From: Pictodentalium vernedei
Lineage: Eukaryota; Mollusca; Scaphopoda; Dentaliida; Dentaliidae
DNA: 64,000 nucleotides
Assembly (NCBI GenBank): GCA_031216915.1
Contig: JAUFNR010000028.1
Location: forward strand, 292,356-356,355
Reading direction: 5' to 3'
Shown here: piece after piece, positions 10,659-22,930 of the stretch
Layout of the letters: each line of letters opens with the position of its first letter
How positions within the stretch are numbered: position 1 is the first letter of the stretch
Notes under the pieces: generated by a model
Databases searched by the model: none
The model's input: only the letters and a program-made list of their open reading frames with translations
Told to the model about the DNA's origin: nothing
Made by a program: the position numbers and the translations under genes

Positions 10659-11700
10659 AGCTTTCCAACTTTAGTTGTGTGAGCTTATGGCATGGCTCGA
10701 TCGGTTGGCTTCAGCGTACGTGTCCAATAATGTTAAAGCTTCTGTTTTGGTCTCTCACTCGCCCTATTTCCATATCCTAGCTTTTATAATGCTACTATAT
10801 GATGATAATTATCATTTTACCATGATTTAACCCCTCATACCCTACATTGTAGACATTTTTCTTAACATTTTTAGTTGCGTTTAGTTTTCTGTTTAGCTCA
10901 GAATTTCATGTTTAACTTAGTGTTTAGGTCAGCTGCTGTGCTCCTTCTCTTCCCATGGCTCTTATATTCATCATACATATTTCTCAGTATCATTGTTCCA
11001 TGATTAACCCCTCATACCCTGCATTTTAAACATTTTTCTTGACATATTTAGTTGCGTTTAGTTTTCTGTTTAGTTCGGAATTTCATGTTTAACTTAATGT
11101 TTAGGTCAGCTGCTGTGCTCCTTCTCTTCCCATGGCACTTATATTCATTATACATATTCCTCAGTATCATTGTTCCATGATTAACCCCTCATACCCTGCA
11201 TTTTAAACATTTTTCTTGACATTTTTAGTTGCGTTTAGTTTTCTGTTTAGCTCAGAATTTCATGTTTAACTTAGTGTTTAGGTCAGCTGCTGTGCTCCTT
11301 CTCTTCCCATGGCATTTATATTCATCATACATGTTCCTCAGTATCATTGTTCCATGATTAACCCCTCATACCCTGAATTTTAAATATTTTTCTTGACATT
11401 TTTAGTTGCATTTAGTTTTCTGTTTAGCTCAGAATTTTATGTTGAACTTAGTGTTTAGGTCAGCTGTTGTGCTCCTTCTCTTCCCATGGCACTTATATTC
11501 ATCATACATGTTCTTCAGTATCATTGTTCCATGATTAACCCCCCATACCCTGAATTTTAAACATTTTTCTTGACATTTTTATTTGCGTTTAGTTTTCTGT
11601 TTGGCTTAGAAATTCATGTTTAACTTAGTATTTATGACAGTTTCTGTGTTTTACTTTTAAGAGGTTGTGAATAGGTAAGCTTTGTCGCTTGTTATGCAGT
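10657..11700 (+). mobile_element. Tandem-array element D1 (177-bp units)
   Basis: It starts TTAGCT, forming the stem-loop CAACT-TT-AGTTG with outer AGCT/AGCT, immediately against the 3' end of B1. Near 10690 there is a TATGGCATGGCTCGATCGG block, also found in D2 at 20925. From about 10820 to 11650 come about five units of exactly 177 bp, shown by CCATGATTAACCCC at 10998, 11175, 11352 and 11529. The 3' end is uncertain; GGTAAGCTTTGTCGCTTGTT near 11670-11690 is a candidate. Non-coding. Confidence 0.75.
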
Positions 11701-12569
11701 GCTTACAATAAGAAAAATTTTCGAGGCCTAAAAAAAGGACTCAAGTTTTGAAGGTCGAGGCCTACTCGTGGCTGATAAAAAAGGCCCCGAGTTTTGAAGG
11801 TCGTGGCCTACTTGGGACTGTTTTATAATTGACCTGGTAAAACTGAAGACTACCATGCTAAGTTAGGAATGCTATGCTAATAATATTATATACAAGCATA
11901 CTCTGGCTGACATGTTCTTTTGAAGATCTAATGATTAGATCTTCAAAGGAACCTGTCAGCCAGAGTATGATTTGTAGTAATCTCTGCGTAATGTCCAGAA
12001 AACAGTCGGAAATACTGTACATGTATTGACTGTGATTTAAATAAGACTGAGAGTGGCAAACCTTTTCTCAAATTTATTTTCAGTATCTGATACTTGTAAA
12101 TGTTGAAGGTAGGTGCACACTGTGACACTATACTCATTTAACCAATGAATATTTATTGGAAGCTTTCAACAATAAACAATTTAACATAAATTAAAATTTT
12201 TTGGGAACTTTGTAAAAATAAACTTTTTTGAAAATAAAACTAGTAATGAGTTCTGATCCCTGAACTTTAGCGTATAGCAACTAAACATTACTTTGGCACA
12301 TAAGTCTTGAAGTGAGAATAAAAAATACTTGAGTCATTATCACTTATTATAGTCACCTGAGTTTGGAAAGAAGCAAAAAATAATCATTGACACTGAGATC
12401 ATCAGATCATGAGTTCACCTGTCTCGTAATCTGGTTTTCTCAGTGTCAATCATCATCAAGGTGAAGCATTAGTCAGAATCTTCCGACAGACTTAGTTCGG
12501 AGTCACTGCCAATTTGAATTTCACTATCTTCTTCATCAGACTGAGAGTCTTCTGACCCTGAAGCATAGC
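11701..12569. other. Non-coding stretch with one long hairpin
   Basis: 11740-11820 holds two diverged copies of a TTTTGAAGGTCGNGGCCTA block. 11897-11969 is a hairpin with arms of about 33 bp (CATACTCTGGCTGACATG and its inverse, centred on AATGATT). Around 12380-12460 the phrase CACTGAGATCATCA / CTCAGTGTCAATCATCA forms a weaker inverted pair. No gene recognised. Confidence 0.65.
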
Positions 12570-12822
12570 TTAACCCTTAAGTCCTCAGATTAATTTTAAA
12601 GTATTTATGGCCTTGTTCTGCTTTCATAGTTATTGATGACTTGGCAGTGGTTCTACATCACTGCTGGCTGCCTATACAGGCAGCCAGCAGTGATGTAGAA
12701 CCACTGCCAGGGAAAATTCAGTCTACACACAAGAGTAATAAAAAAGATTACATAAGGGAGCACCTGCTTCAATGCAATATAAAAGTGGCGGTTTGGGGCT
12801 ATATGGGGGGCTTAAGGGTTAA
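12570..12822. mobile_element. piggyBac-like TTAA miniature element with 68-bp central palindrome
   Basis: TTAA at 12570-12573 and 12819-12822, with inverted ends CCCTTAAGTCC and GGGCTTAAGGG. The centre, 12642-12709, is a perfect palindrome with 32-bp arms around ATAC. The element lies at the 3' end of the neighbouring hAT gene and supplies the last codons and stop of that ORF. No coding capacity. Confidence 0.8.
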
Positions 12823-15084
12823 TTTACTACTGTCATCATGAGGTGGAATCTTATGTTGTAGTTCTTCATCTAGTATGAACTGTCTTCTGGTTCTCGTCTT
12901 TTTGGGTATGATCCCAGCAGACTCTTCATCAAAGTCTACCTCTCCCCCCTTCCGTTTTCGGCGTTTTGTAGTAGACAAATATTTCTCAACTGCAGAGTTC
13001 AAAATTTCGGACAGTTCTTCTTGGCTCCACACGTGATTATTCACAGCTATTATCATTTGGTTCTGTAGTACTTTATGGCCCATAGCAAGCCTCTTATCAG
13101 TCAAAATGTTCAAAAGAATAGAAAAACCTCTTTCTGTGGTGCTATTGGAGACTGGAATACTCAGGCAAATTTTTGCTAGCATACACAAATTACTAAACTC
13201 CTTTTTCCTGTCAGTAAGAATATTCCTCCAGAACTCAAGGGGTTCCACTCCCACCTATTTTGAATTTTTCAGTCTCTTCAATTCAGTCCACTCTATTAAA
13301 GTGCTTTTAGCATTAAAGTTCTGGTGTTCTAAGGTCTCCTTAAAATGCTCTGACAACCAATTGATTGCATCAGTGCCAAACTTTTTGTCTGATGAAATCC
13401 AGTCCCTACTATCCATGAACGTTTCCATGTGTGTAAAAATATCTTCATTGAATGAGCTGAATCGTGCAGTTATTCTGGAGATCAATGAAGAAATAATTTC
13501 AGATTTTATAGACTCGGCAGGGTTTGTTTTACAGTCTGTAATGTGATCCAGGTTGATGGTTATATATTCTCTATTGTGTGCTTTTCGAAGTCGATTGCCT
13601 CTCCTGTGTATATCACCTGTTATCGAAAATTCAGTGGAAGAAAAGTCATTTGTCTCCAGTTTATAACAGTCAGCAGAAGAATGAATATCTGGTGTATCAC
13701 CAAACTCAGACAACTTATTGGTAGCAGTATTCAAGGTATCGACGACAGTCCAAGCTAACACATGTTCTTTCTCAAAAGCCAGAGAAATTGCTGCAGACGC
13801 CTGAATAAGGTCTTTGTAAACAACTGTTTTTAACTTCTTAATGAAGCCTTGAACTTCCCCTTGTAGTCCAGCCCCTTTTATTCTTTTCATCTCCAAACCC
13901 TCACACAGACTTTGAGTCAGGGGTATCCATCCATGCAAAAGTGTCCTTAGTCCTCGGAGACGGTGACTAATAAATCTTGTCCCGTATGTTCTAGGAAATG
14001 TATAAGAATCAATGTCTAATGAGTGACAAGCATTGTTGTACATTCTGCAGAGTTTTCCCGACATCTTGTGCAGCTTATATATCTGTACCATGAAATCGTC
14101 TACAGCCTTGATTTGGTTATTAGCAAGCAGTACATCCTTCAAAGCCAATTCTGCCCTATGGTTCACACAGTGAATTGGTAATATCCATGACCTCTCATTT
14201 TTCAATCTGGTGAGAAGACCGGTGTGTATGCCAGTATTTACACTTGCTCCGTCTGATGTAGCAGAGACCATACATTTCAGGTAATCCGTATTGGAGAGTC
14301 CCAGGTCATGAAACGATTTATCAAGACAAGATTTCAGCCCTTCTGCGTCTGCCCCACTGTGGTCCTTAACATCTTCAAGTCCAACACAATAATATATGGG
14401 CAAGCCATCTTTTACTGTTCTCACAAACACCAGTTCTTTCTCAGAACCTGTCTTTTTGGGCTCGCTTCCATCTGTCAGAATGCCGAAAGTCCCCTCTGTA
14501 CACAATAATAAAGCTATTCTCTCTCGAATAGCATCAGCTATGTATGAACTAAACTTCCTTGCATTTCTTCCGTCCTCAATATTCTTGCCTTCAACTAACT
14601 TTGCACCTGAATCCTTTATACACTTGACAAGAACATGATACTTTTTGAAAGGCATTCTTTCATTAATTAATCTGTATGCTGCCTTAAAGAGTACTAAATA
14701 ACATTCTTTTGTGTATGTGTCAAAACATTTGTTTATTTTGGTTTGGGTTGAGGGCCCAGCTTGACAGTCAGCTGACTGTTCTGATGGATCAATTTTCTCA
14801 GCTGCAATGGCACGTTTGTGTATATCTGACTCGAAGTGTCTCAGCAGATGATGTTTACTTATACTCCCTGTTATCCCATCTATAAATTTCATAGCCGACT
14901 CCTTTGCCTTTCCAGTTGGCAATGCCCTTTTAACAAACTCGGCATGTGTTTTTCGTAATTTGCACGTAACTCGTTCTAAAAACACTTTCCCGTCGCTTTC
15001 TCTGGTAGATACTTCGAACTGGTCCGAAAAAGTGAACCGCTTGAACGTTGAGAACATAATTGTTTTTGAACAGTCGAAAGACAT
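12823..15084 (-). pseudogene. hAT-family transposase (ZNF862-like), one in-frame stop
   Basis: Read on the - strand, 15084 to 13258 gives 609 codons and, after a TAG at 13255-13257, the same frame continues for about 145 more. The split is thus a single amber codon and no frame is lost. Features: a histidine-rich N-terminal segment resembling the end of a TTF/BED-like finger (residues 78-90, HHLLRHFESDIH), TDGS near 204-207, SDGA near 277-280, HCVNHR near 305-310 (hAT C..H region) and, after the stop, the hATC dimerisation domain (SIPVSNSTTERGFS). Such proteins cut and paste hAT elements; ZNF862 is a host protein of this origin (established). The 3' end runs into the TTAA element at 12570-12822, so the native stop is displaced. 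Terminal repeats of the element itself were not found. Confidence 0.88.
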
Positions 15085-15147
15085 GTTTTTAATTTCTAAC
15101 TTTCACTTTTGTTATAAAATAATTTCCGCCTCTGACGATGCTCATGG

Positions 15148-15535
15148 AAAACCGGGAACGGGACAATCTGCCCCAGAGACAACCCGCCCCAACCAGGTGG
15201 GACAACCCGCCCCGGGACAACCCGCCCCAATTTTTCTTGACTATGATATTGGACTAGGATTGAATTATGAGTACTAATAACCTGTCATTTTACTTAATTA
15301 TGATTGTATTATAGGTAATAACACGTGAATAATTCAGAATGAATTATTTACCTGTTATTACTTATAATAGTAAATACGTCATTTGAATTATGATTGTATT
15401 GTAAGTAATAATACGTGAATAATTCAGAATGAATTTTTCACCTGTTATTACTTATGATACAATCATAATAATAAATACGCGTCGGGATAGGCCTGGCCCA
15501 AAAATAGGCCTGGGGCGGGTTGTCCCTGATCCTGG
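15148..15535. repeat. Element with GGGACAACCCGCCCC ends and internal inverted repeats
   Basis: Left: GGGACAATCTGCCCC, then two or three copies of GACAACCCGCCCC (15163-15230). Right, inverted: GGGGCGGGTTGTCCC at 15513-15527. Between them are two copies of an AT-rich block (GGTAATAACACGTGAAT and its inverse) that folds into hairpins. It looks like a miniature inverted-repeat element; no target duplication was identified. Confidence 0.65.
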
Positions 15536-16875
15536 ATAACCGACTGGGTCATAGCCGGTGCACATTAAAATGATGAAGAGAACTTTTTGATGGTCCAGTG
15601 TTTGGAGTTCCCAAAGTTTTGTTCATGATTCTCAGAGGAAATTTATTGGTATGATATCGGGACAGCTCGCACCCAGTCCATCATGTCAACTCGTACCACC
15701 CACTCAGGCCGTACCCAAAATTAATGCACACCTCCAAACGCCGATAGTTTTTTAGCACTGCCGGTAGCGGAAATTACGTCATAACTCATTAGTACACTAC
15801 TCTGCAAGCGACGATTACATGAATCGCTCAGGTCCGAGTTGAGAGAAAAGATTTAAACCTGTCCGATATTACGCCGACTGAGTTAGCAATAATTAAATCC
15901 AGTGAGGCATTTCAAGAGAAAATGATTAGCTCATGTCGCGTAATCTCGGAGATAATTGTGTAAAGGATTAGTGGTAATTAACTTCTGTACATCAACTCCA
16001 CCTCAAGAAAACAAAGCAGTCTTACAGACACGTGCACATTTTATTCTGACAATTTTTGTTGACAATGTCACCTCGAAAATAACATTAATGAGCAATACAT
16101 TACACTGACAATTCTTCTTGAATTTTTCAATCACCTCACGCTGAATTAACATACAGTTTTAAAATGTTGAGAACAAAATACGTCATCATAATATTATACG
16201 TCAAGTTAATGTCATAGCGAACTCAGTCTCAATTATTTCTATTCAAACTTCGTTGTGACGGTGTTGTTCATTTTAAATAGTTTAGGCTACATGTTGACCT
16301 TCAGTTCTCATTTTTCTGCGTGCGTGCATTGCAAAACAGTGGTTAGACTCGGCTTCTGATTTTCGCTTTTTTTCCCCGTATTGAATCTTCTAATTATCGA
16401 TGATATCACCATCACGTTGAATGTCAAAACAAACACAGGTACTCAGCACAAGCTTAGAAATTGAAAAAATGGATATCTGATAGTATTTTTGGATCGATGC
16501 TGTCGTGCCCTTATTAAATATGGGTTATGGAAGCACGGCAGCATCGAGCGCATAGTGATAACAAATTTATCCAACTGTCCCGTTACAGCCCATTGCCTTC
16601 ATTTCTCAGTTTAAATTAGGTTAAATGGGCGTAATAAGAGCCTCCATTGTAAGTATGTACAAGAAAATGAACCAGTTCAATGTTGATACACAGAGCTCAG
16701 TGAACTCTTGGCATGCTTAAATTTCCTGTGGATTAGGCCTACTACTGGAACAATTTGCACCTTTTGATTTTTGGATCATAAAACAGAATTCGTCATCTCG
16801 TCCTCAGTTTTCCGAAAATTACAGAACTTATCCAGTAAATTAGCCCAGACTTGATTTACTGTATTTATCAACTCG

Positions 16876-16924
<49 letters not shown>

Positions 16925-19900
16925 GGGTAGGGATACATCACCCAGGGCCTACCTAGGAACTTAGTAATGAGTACAGTACCATTAAATCTGTTGGATCATT
17001 TTGGCAGGGCCATGAAGACCGTACGTTCTTCGAAACTCGCCACATGTCCTGTTGGATGGATGACAGGCTCTGCACCGGGCGTGCAGTTGAAACCAAGTTC
17101 CATTTAAAATAACCGTTCCAAGAGAAACCTTAGAAGAGTACATACACACACCATGATTTAAATAAATGCACTTCATTATCGGGAAACCTTGGAAGCAAAG
17201 AGTGCTGATCTACAGATGTAGACATTTATTTACTGCACCAAAGAGATTGCGGCGTAGGGGTGGGCATACTGAAACTTACTCCACAGGCTTATTGGAGAGG
17301 GCGGCAATATTTTTTTTAAATAATTTAAAAAAAAAAATTTCGTGAGGGCATTTCAGTGGTGTAGCCAGGGGGGGGGGGGGGGGGGGCTGATGGGCACATA
17401 CCCCTCCCCATTTCAGTTGTGCCCCCTCCCCGGTGATGTGGCCTAATTATTGATGCCTTCCACAACTCATAAATTATGGACACAAGCAGATTCAGTCAAG
17501 GAAATTGAGGGTTTTTTTTTTTCTCGAATTTCTCATTTGTTTCAGGGGCACACCTCTTGTGTTCGCCCCCATCTCGCCGCTACATGAATTGGGTAAAAGG
17601 CTCAAACACATTATTCTTGCCGATGGGCTCCCCTTCCCTCACCACGCTCGCGCAAAATCCTTAGACTCAAAATGATAAGCGTTCGTATAAAGATGCAATG
17701 GAATTTCAATATTCAAATGCGTCATGAATTCAGAAAATGGTAAGGCAGCTATTGAATGTGATGAGAATAAAATGTCACTATGAGTACACTGAACTGAAGG
17801 AATGCAGAGTGTCGGGAAACAATACACAAGTCGGGAATGGATTAATTGACGCCATTCTCAAAATATTGAATTCAATTGCATGAATACTTAATTACTTTTC
17901 GGGGTGCATTGTGAGATCAGAGCATTGTTTCTGTAAACAATAACTTCAGAAGGCCTGCACAATAAAAGGAAGCTCATTGATTTGTATGCCCGTCACTTAA
18001 TCCAATTTCGGTGAGTATCTAATTGCCACCAGTTTAATTACAAAACAAACTACTGTAATTAAGCACCTGTGAACACACGAAAGGGGGACGGTTACTGCTA
18101 GTCTAAGAGTGCATTTTCCATTGTTTTTTTTCTTCTTTTTATCTGAACTACCCACTATTTGAATGGCAGAACTACCCACTATTTGAATGGCAAAAGGCGA
18201 TTTTTTGCATTTAAATGATTTGACATTTTTTAAAATGTTGCACCCACAGAATTTGAAATATTTTGTAATGCACAATATACCGGGGCACCGAAGCCTTTAT
18301 TAAGTGGTAAATGACATCCGATGTAGCTAAGCGTATTACGGCATCAAGTCATTCAAGAAATCACTGAGGCGATGAATAGAAAGTATTTTTTTTATTAAAT
18401 TGGAAACTTCAGGGCATTCAGTCGCCAGAATTTTGGGGAATGGCGCAATAGAGTGCGGAGAAGTGAAATGGGGTATTGAGAGTTGGTGGGAGGGTCAATT
18501 GATGCATAACTATGTTCATGTCGTTTTTCTGTCCATAACTTCTATGCCGGCATTTTTGGAGGGGGGGGGGGGGGTAGGAAACAACGGCTGCGAAGTAGAA
18601 AACATTATGTAAAACTAACCAGTAGCAATTTACAGACCTTCCTCTGTCTGTAACTTGTCCTGTACAGTTCAAAAAGGTCTGTCTGTAACTTGTCCTGTAC
18701 AGTTCAAAAGACATCCGATTGAAAAGTGGATTTTGCCATATATATTAATTATTACTGCCAAACATTCTTTGTAGACTTGTGTGAAAGTCGAATAGATTTT
18801 AAGGTGGATTTACTCATCCCGCTGCAGGCGCTGGCTGCAATGGAAAAATCAGTGAATCACTGTGTGATCGAAATCGGCTGTGACATTGGCAGATTTCCTG
18901 AAAACCTCTGTGGTCAGAATTCAGTTGCGTTTGAAACCTTTATCCCTTTATGGCCAGTGTATTGAACGAAAATGAAATGGACTCGTTGGTACGATCGTTT
19001 TCATGCAGATAACGCGTGCGGTAATTTTTATTTTTTCTAAAATTGAATGCACATCTCTTCGTCACAATGAGACATCACCAGTTTGAATCAACACACGTTT
19101 AAATAGGCTTATATATTCGCCAAACCCCATTTCAACTCACGTTTTTGCAGTAGCGCAATTTGTAGCCAGTTAATTATATTACCAAGAAGGAAATAATCCT
19201 TTTCACACTGAATCACCGTTGCAACTGTGATTTACCAAGAAGGAGATAATCTTTTCCACATCTAAACACCGTTTGCACACGGTGTTTAATTTGGTAAAAT
19301 TACACCGTTTGACATGGTATTGGCCGGTGATTTTCAGAAAATCGCCCACCGTGTCGGGTGTTTGAGACAGGATACACTTGGCATGTACTGTATATGATAA
19401 GAAACATGGACTGTTGCATGGGGCGAAATGTAAAGATCCGGATGAGTGAGAACGTTTTTTTTTTATTTCGAACTGCCACGTGTATATTATCACTGTATGT
19501 GAGCGAATATCAGTTCAAAACGTTTATTTCTTTCATTTTGTTGTGTTGAATAAGTATAAATAAATGAGTCTTTGAATCTTCGTTCTGCTCTTTTTAATTA
19601 AACCGGCAGTACTCCTTGATTGAAAGCTTTTCCCAAGAATGAAAATTATCAATTTACCCCAAACAGCATGTAGTGGTCGGTCGATTGAGACTGAGAAAGA
19701 ATGGCGACTATTGTTTGGAAACTGGCATTCAGTGGCATAATTGGCACAAAATGGATTTGTTGGGGGGGGGGGGGGGGGGGGGGGGGCATTGAGGAATCTT
19801 TGCACGGCGAAGAGTGATGGCCACTGCAAAACACGTTACGTGGGAAATTTATGCACTTAGGCCTAGCTTAATGCAGGTGGGGGGGGGGGGGGGGAAGGGG

Positions 19901-20385
19901 AGTGGGCTGGATTGACAGTCATTGAACACTAAATAGGCATATTTATAGGGCGGCGGAGGTAAGGGTGGAACATTATCATGTCATATTTCGAAGGCCTCTG
20001 AGCCACTAACGTTGATTTTATTTTCTCGGTTATTGTTTCTCAGCCTATCCAATTCAATTTTTTTTAAAAATGCAATCTTCGAACAGAATAGATTACGCTC
20101 TCTGCGAAAAACGCCTATAGAAATATATAAATTTATATTAAATAAGGTTGTGCTTATTTAATATTAATTTATATGTATACATGTAATCTTTTTTTCACAA
20201 TTATGGGGAAATCGAGTGTTTATTTTGAAATTGTTGTTTAAATGGGTAATAATAATTTGTGAAGCGTTTCGCAACGAGTTAAAAATGGTCGGCGTAACTT
20301 GATTTAGTTTTAATATTTTCATAATTTCTTTTTTCAACTTGTGAGAAAAGTTGTTCAAATCTAATGTCAATAATAATTGTGAAGC
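15536..20385. other. AT-rich non-coding region with G tracts and small duplications
   Basis: No ORF here has recognisable content. Visible: (GT)n at 16879-16907 running into 20 G; 19-G tract at 17368-17386 just after CAGTGGTGTAGCCAGG (a hAT-type end); 14 G at 18561; 25 G at 19762-19786; 16 G at 19879. Direct duplications: ACTACCCACTATTTGAATGG twice near 18147-18190, GTCTGTAACTTGTCCTGTAC twice near 18646-18700, and a diverged pair starting ACCAAGAAGG near 19181 and 19233. The segment 15790-15845 is inversely similar to 20535-20590 (GCAAGCGACGATTACATGA). Confidence 0.6.
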
Positions 20386-20799
20386 TTAATCTTTTTCACA
20401 GTACGGTCCGAGAAACCAATCAAGTCGATAATCCATTTGTCTCGTACTGTCCGAGTTTTTAATCAAATGTCGGACACAGATCACAGACATACTCTCCGAC
20501 AATCGTCGGCAATTTGTGAGCGATCTTGAGACACAGTTCCTCGGACCTGGGAGACTCATGTAATCGTCGCTTGCAGCGTAGTGTATAAACAAGAGTGAAA
20601 CAAGAAAATGTGAAAATATGTCTTTCAACTCATCGAAGACAATCTTGTTTTGACATGTAAACGACCCACTTTTTAGGATGGGATTCGAGTATTCACGAAC
20701 GAAAACGAAGGTAAAGTGTTTTTGGAATGGGTGGCTATTATTAATATAAATAAAGTGCAAAACTCTTCGAAATAACTCAAATGTTTTGAAATTGGACAT
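20386..20799 (-). other. Unassigned 137-codon ORF overlapping a repeated segment
   Basis: The frame is open on the - strand but I recognise no domain. A part of it (20535-20590) recurs in inverse at 15790-15845, and there the alternative frame beginning CKRRLHES is the one preserved in both copies. The repeated segment may once have coded, but the listed frame is probably not the real one. Treat as unproven. Confidence 0.25.
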
Positions 20800-20806
20800 T
20801 GAAATT

Positions 20807-20881
20807 GTCGCGGCCGATTAAAAGGCCCCGAGAATACTGGTCTCGGGGCCGATCTCGTGGCCGGGGCCAATCGGCCGCGAC
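20807..20881. repeat. GC-rich hairpin
   Basis: GTCGCGGCCGATT at 20807 pairs with AATCGGCCGCGAC ending at 20881. Inside, GGCCCCGAG and CTCGGGGCC form a second stem. It contrasts sharply with the AT-rich surroundings. GGCCCCGAGTTTTGAAGG near 11790 has related wording. Confidence 0.8.
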
Positions 20882-20924
20882 TTATAGCAAGCACTGGTTA
20901 TGAGCCTGTTTGATACAGTTCTTG

Positions 20925-21340
20925 TTAGCTCACCAACTTTAGTTGTGTGAGCTTATGGCTTGGTTCGATCGGTCGGCGTCAGCGTACAGGTCCAATAATG
21001 TTAAAGTTTCTGTTCAGGTCACTTATTCGCCCTATTTCCATATCATGGCTTTTATAATGCTGTTATATGATGATTATTATCATTTTACCATGATTTAACC
21101 CCTCATACCCTACATTTTAGACATTTTTCTTGACATTTTTAGTTGCGTTTAGTTTTCTGTTTAGCTCGGAATTTCATGTTTAACTTAGTGTTTAGGTCAG
21201 CTGCTGTGCTCCTTCTCTTCCCATGGCACTTATATTCATCATACATGTTCCTCAGTATTATGGTTCCATGATTAACCCCTCAAACCTGAATTTTAAACAT
21301 TTTTCTTGACATTTTTATTTGCATTTAGTTTTCTGTTTAG
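20925..21340 (+). mobile_element. Tandem-array element D2, short copy
   Basis: It starts TTAGCTCACCAACT-TT-AGTTGTGTGAGCTTA (stem-loop), then TATGGCTTGGTTCGATCGG and the unique block also seen in D1, followed by about one and a half 177-bp units (21085-21340). The array is cut short at about 21340, where unrelated sequence begins. Confidence 0.75.
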
Positions 21341-21648
21341 GCCAAGAAAAAAAAGTGTTGTGGTTGGGGTTTCCCGACCGACCCTAATTTTACCTTGCGA
21401 CCCTAAACATTTTTTGAACCCAAAACCTCAAAAACTTAATCACTGTACGTATTTCCATTCCAATCGGTACACATGTCTTCATCATTCATACATTAGTATG
21501 AAAATGAAAGTAAGTTTTGAAAGCCCTTACCGAGAGAGGTGAGCAATAAACTGTTCGTATGCATCACGTTCTCGCCTAGGATATTTTTTAATGATGAGCT
21601 CCTCATTGCTTGTCTTCAAATGATTTGGTAATACATGCAAAATGCAGT

Positions 21649-21901
21649 TTAACCCTTTACCTAAAGTAACGGCCAAAACCGGCCAGCGCTATTCTCAAAA
21701 ATCGACAATTAATTTTCATTATTTTTTTCATTTTTTGTCTCAAAAACATAGGTTATGACCCCTCGTTGGAACGAGCTCGTCGAGCTCGTTCCAACGAGGG
21801 GTCATAACCTATGTTTTTGAGACAAAAAATGAAAAAAATTAGTTCTTCAAGAATTTTTTTTTGCAAGTGTCGTCTGCTTTTCATGTTAGGTAAAGGGTTA
21901 A
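21649..21901. mobile_element. piggyBac-like TTAA miniature element, palindromic
   Basis: TTAA at 21649-21652 and 21898-21901; ends CCCTTTACCTAA and TTAGGTAAAGGG. Nearly the whole middle is one large inverted repeat centred on GAGCTCGTCGAGCTC (about 21776), with arms containing GACAAAAAATGAAAAAAAT and CATAACCTATGTTTTTGAG. Same family as 37528-37588/44629-44807, 53077-53333 and the degraded units at 28590-29540. Its right end is 8 bp from element C1. Confidence 0.85.
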
Positions 21902-21909
21902 AGGATTTT

Positions 21910-22930
21910 TAGCTCAACTTTGGCGAAGCCAAATTTGAGTTTATGCCATGGCCAGTTGTCCATCGTCCGTCAATACGGCTCGGGCTAGAGGCCGTATTTA
22001 TGAACCGATCTTTACAAAACTTCTTGGGTACCTTTGTTATGAATGTGGGATGAGAACGAGTGTTTTTGAGTCCGATCCAAAATTCAAGTTGGCCGCCAGC
22101 CGCCATTTTGTACCGACCATGCAGAAATCTGTTTTTTGTACAGCACTTCCATATGAAAGCGCTGATTTGAATAATTTTTTGTATGAATGTTTAGTACCAT
22201 GGGATACATCACATATAATATGGGTTTTTTTCTTGTACATAAATTATGCAAATTAGACTAACTTTGATGTACTTAGTGTTACTTTCAGCACTGTAAGTGC
22301 AAATGCCAATACGGCTCGGGCTAGAGGCTGTATTTATAAACCGATCTTTACGAAACTTCTTGGGTACCTTTGGTATCACAGTGGGACGAGAACGAGTGTT
22401 TTTGGGTGTGGTCCGAAATTCAAGATGGCCACCAGCAGCCATTTTGTACCAAACTTAGTGCAATCAGTCTTTTGTACAGAACTTCTGTATGAAAGTTCTA
22501 ATTTGAATACATTTTTGTAGGAATGTTTAGTAAAATGGAATACATCACATACAGTACGGGTTTTTTTCTCGTGCAGAAATTATGCAAATTAGATGAATTT
22601 TGATTTATTTAGTGCTACTAATACACTGTAAGTGCACATGTCAATACGGCTTGGGCTAGAGGCTGTATTTATCAACCGATCTTCACAAAACTTCTTGGGT
22701 AACTAGATTGTTATCACCTTGGGACGAGAACGAGTGTTTCTGAGTGCGGTCCAGAATTCAAGATGGCTGCCAGTGGCCATTTTGTACCGAAATTAGGTCC
22801 AATCAGTTTTTTGTCACAACTTCTGTACAGCTCGTATTTATGAACTGATCTTCACGAAACTTCTTGGGTACCTTTGTTTTCACCTTGGGACAGGAATGAG
22901 TGTGAGTGTGTTTTGGGGTGTCTTTGTTAT
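21910..22930 (+). mobile_element. Tandem-array element C1 (about 334-bp units)
   Basis: The 5' end is TAGCTCAACTTTGGC-GAA-GCCAAATTTGAG, a strong stem-loop after a T tract, then GCCATGGCCAGTTGTCCATC. Units start GCTCGGGCTAGAGG at about 21979 and 22313, with a third near 22648 and a truncated fourth near 22830. Each has CTTCTTGGGTACCTTTG and AAATTCAAGATGGC-like blocks. Open frames across them (about 65-100 codons) are read-through of repeats. The 3' end is not identifiable. Confidence 0.75.
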
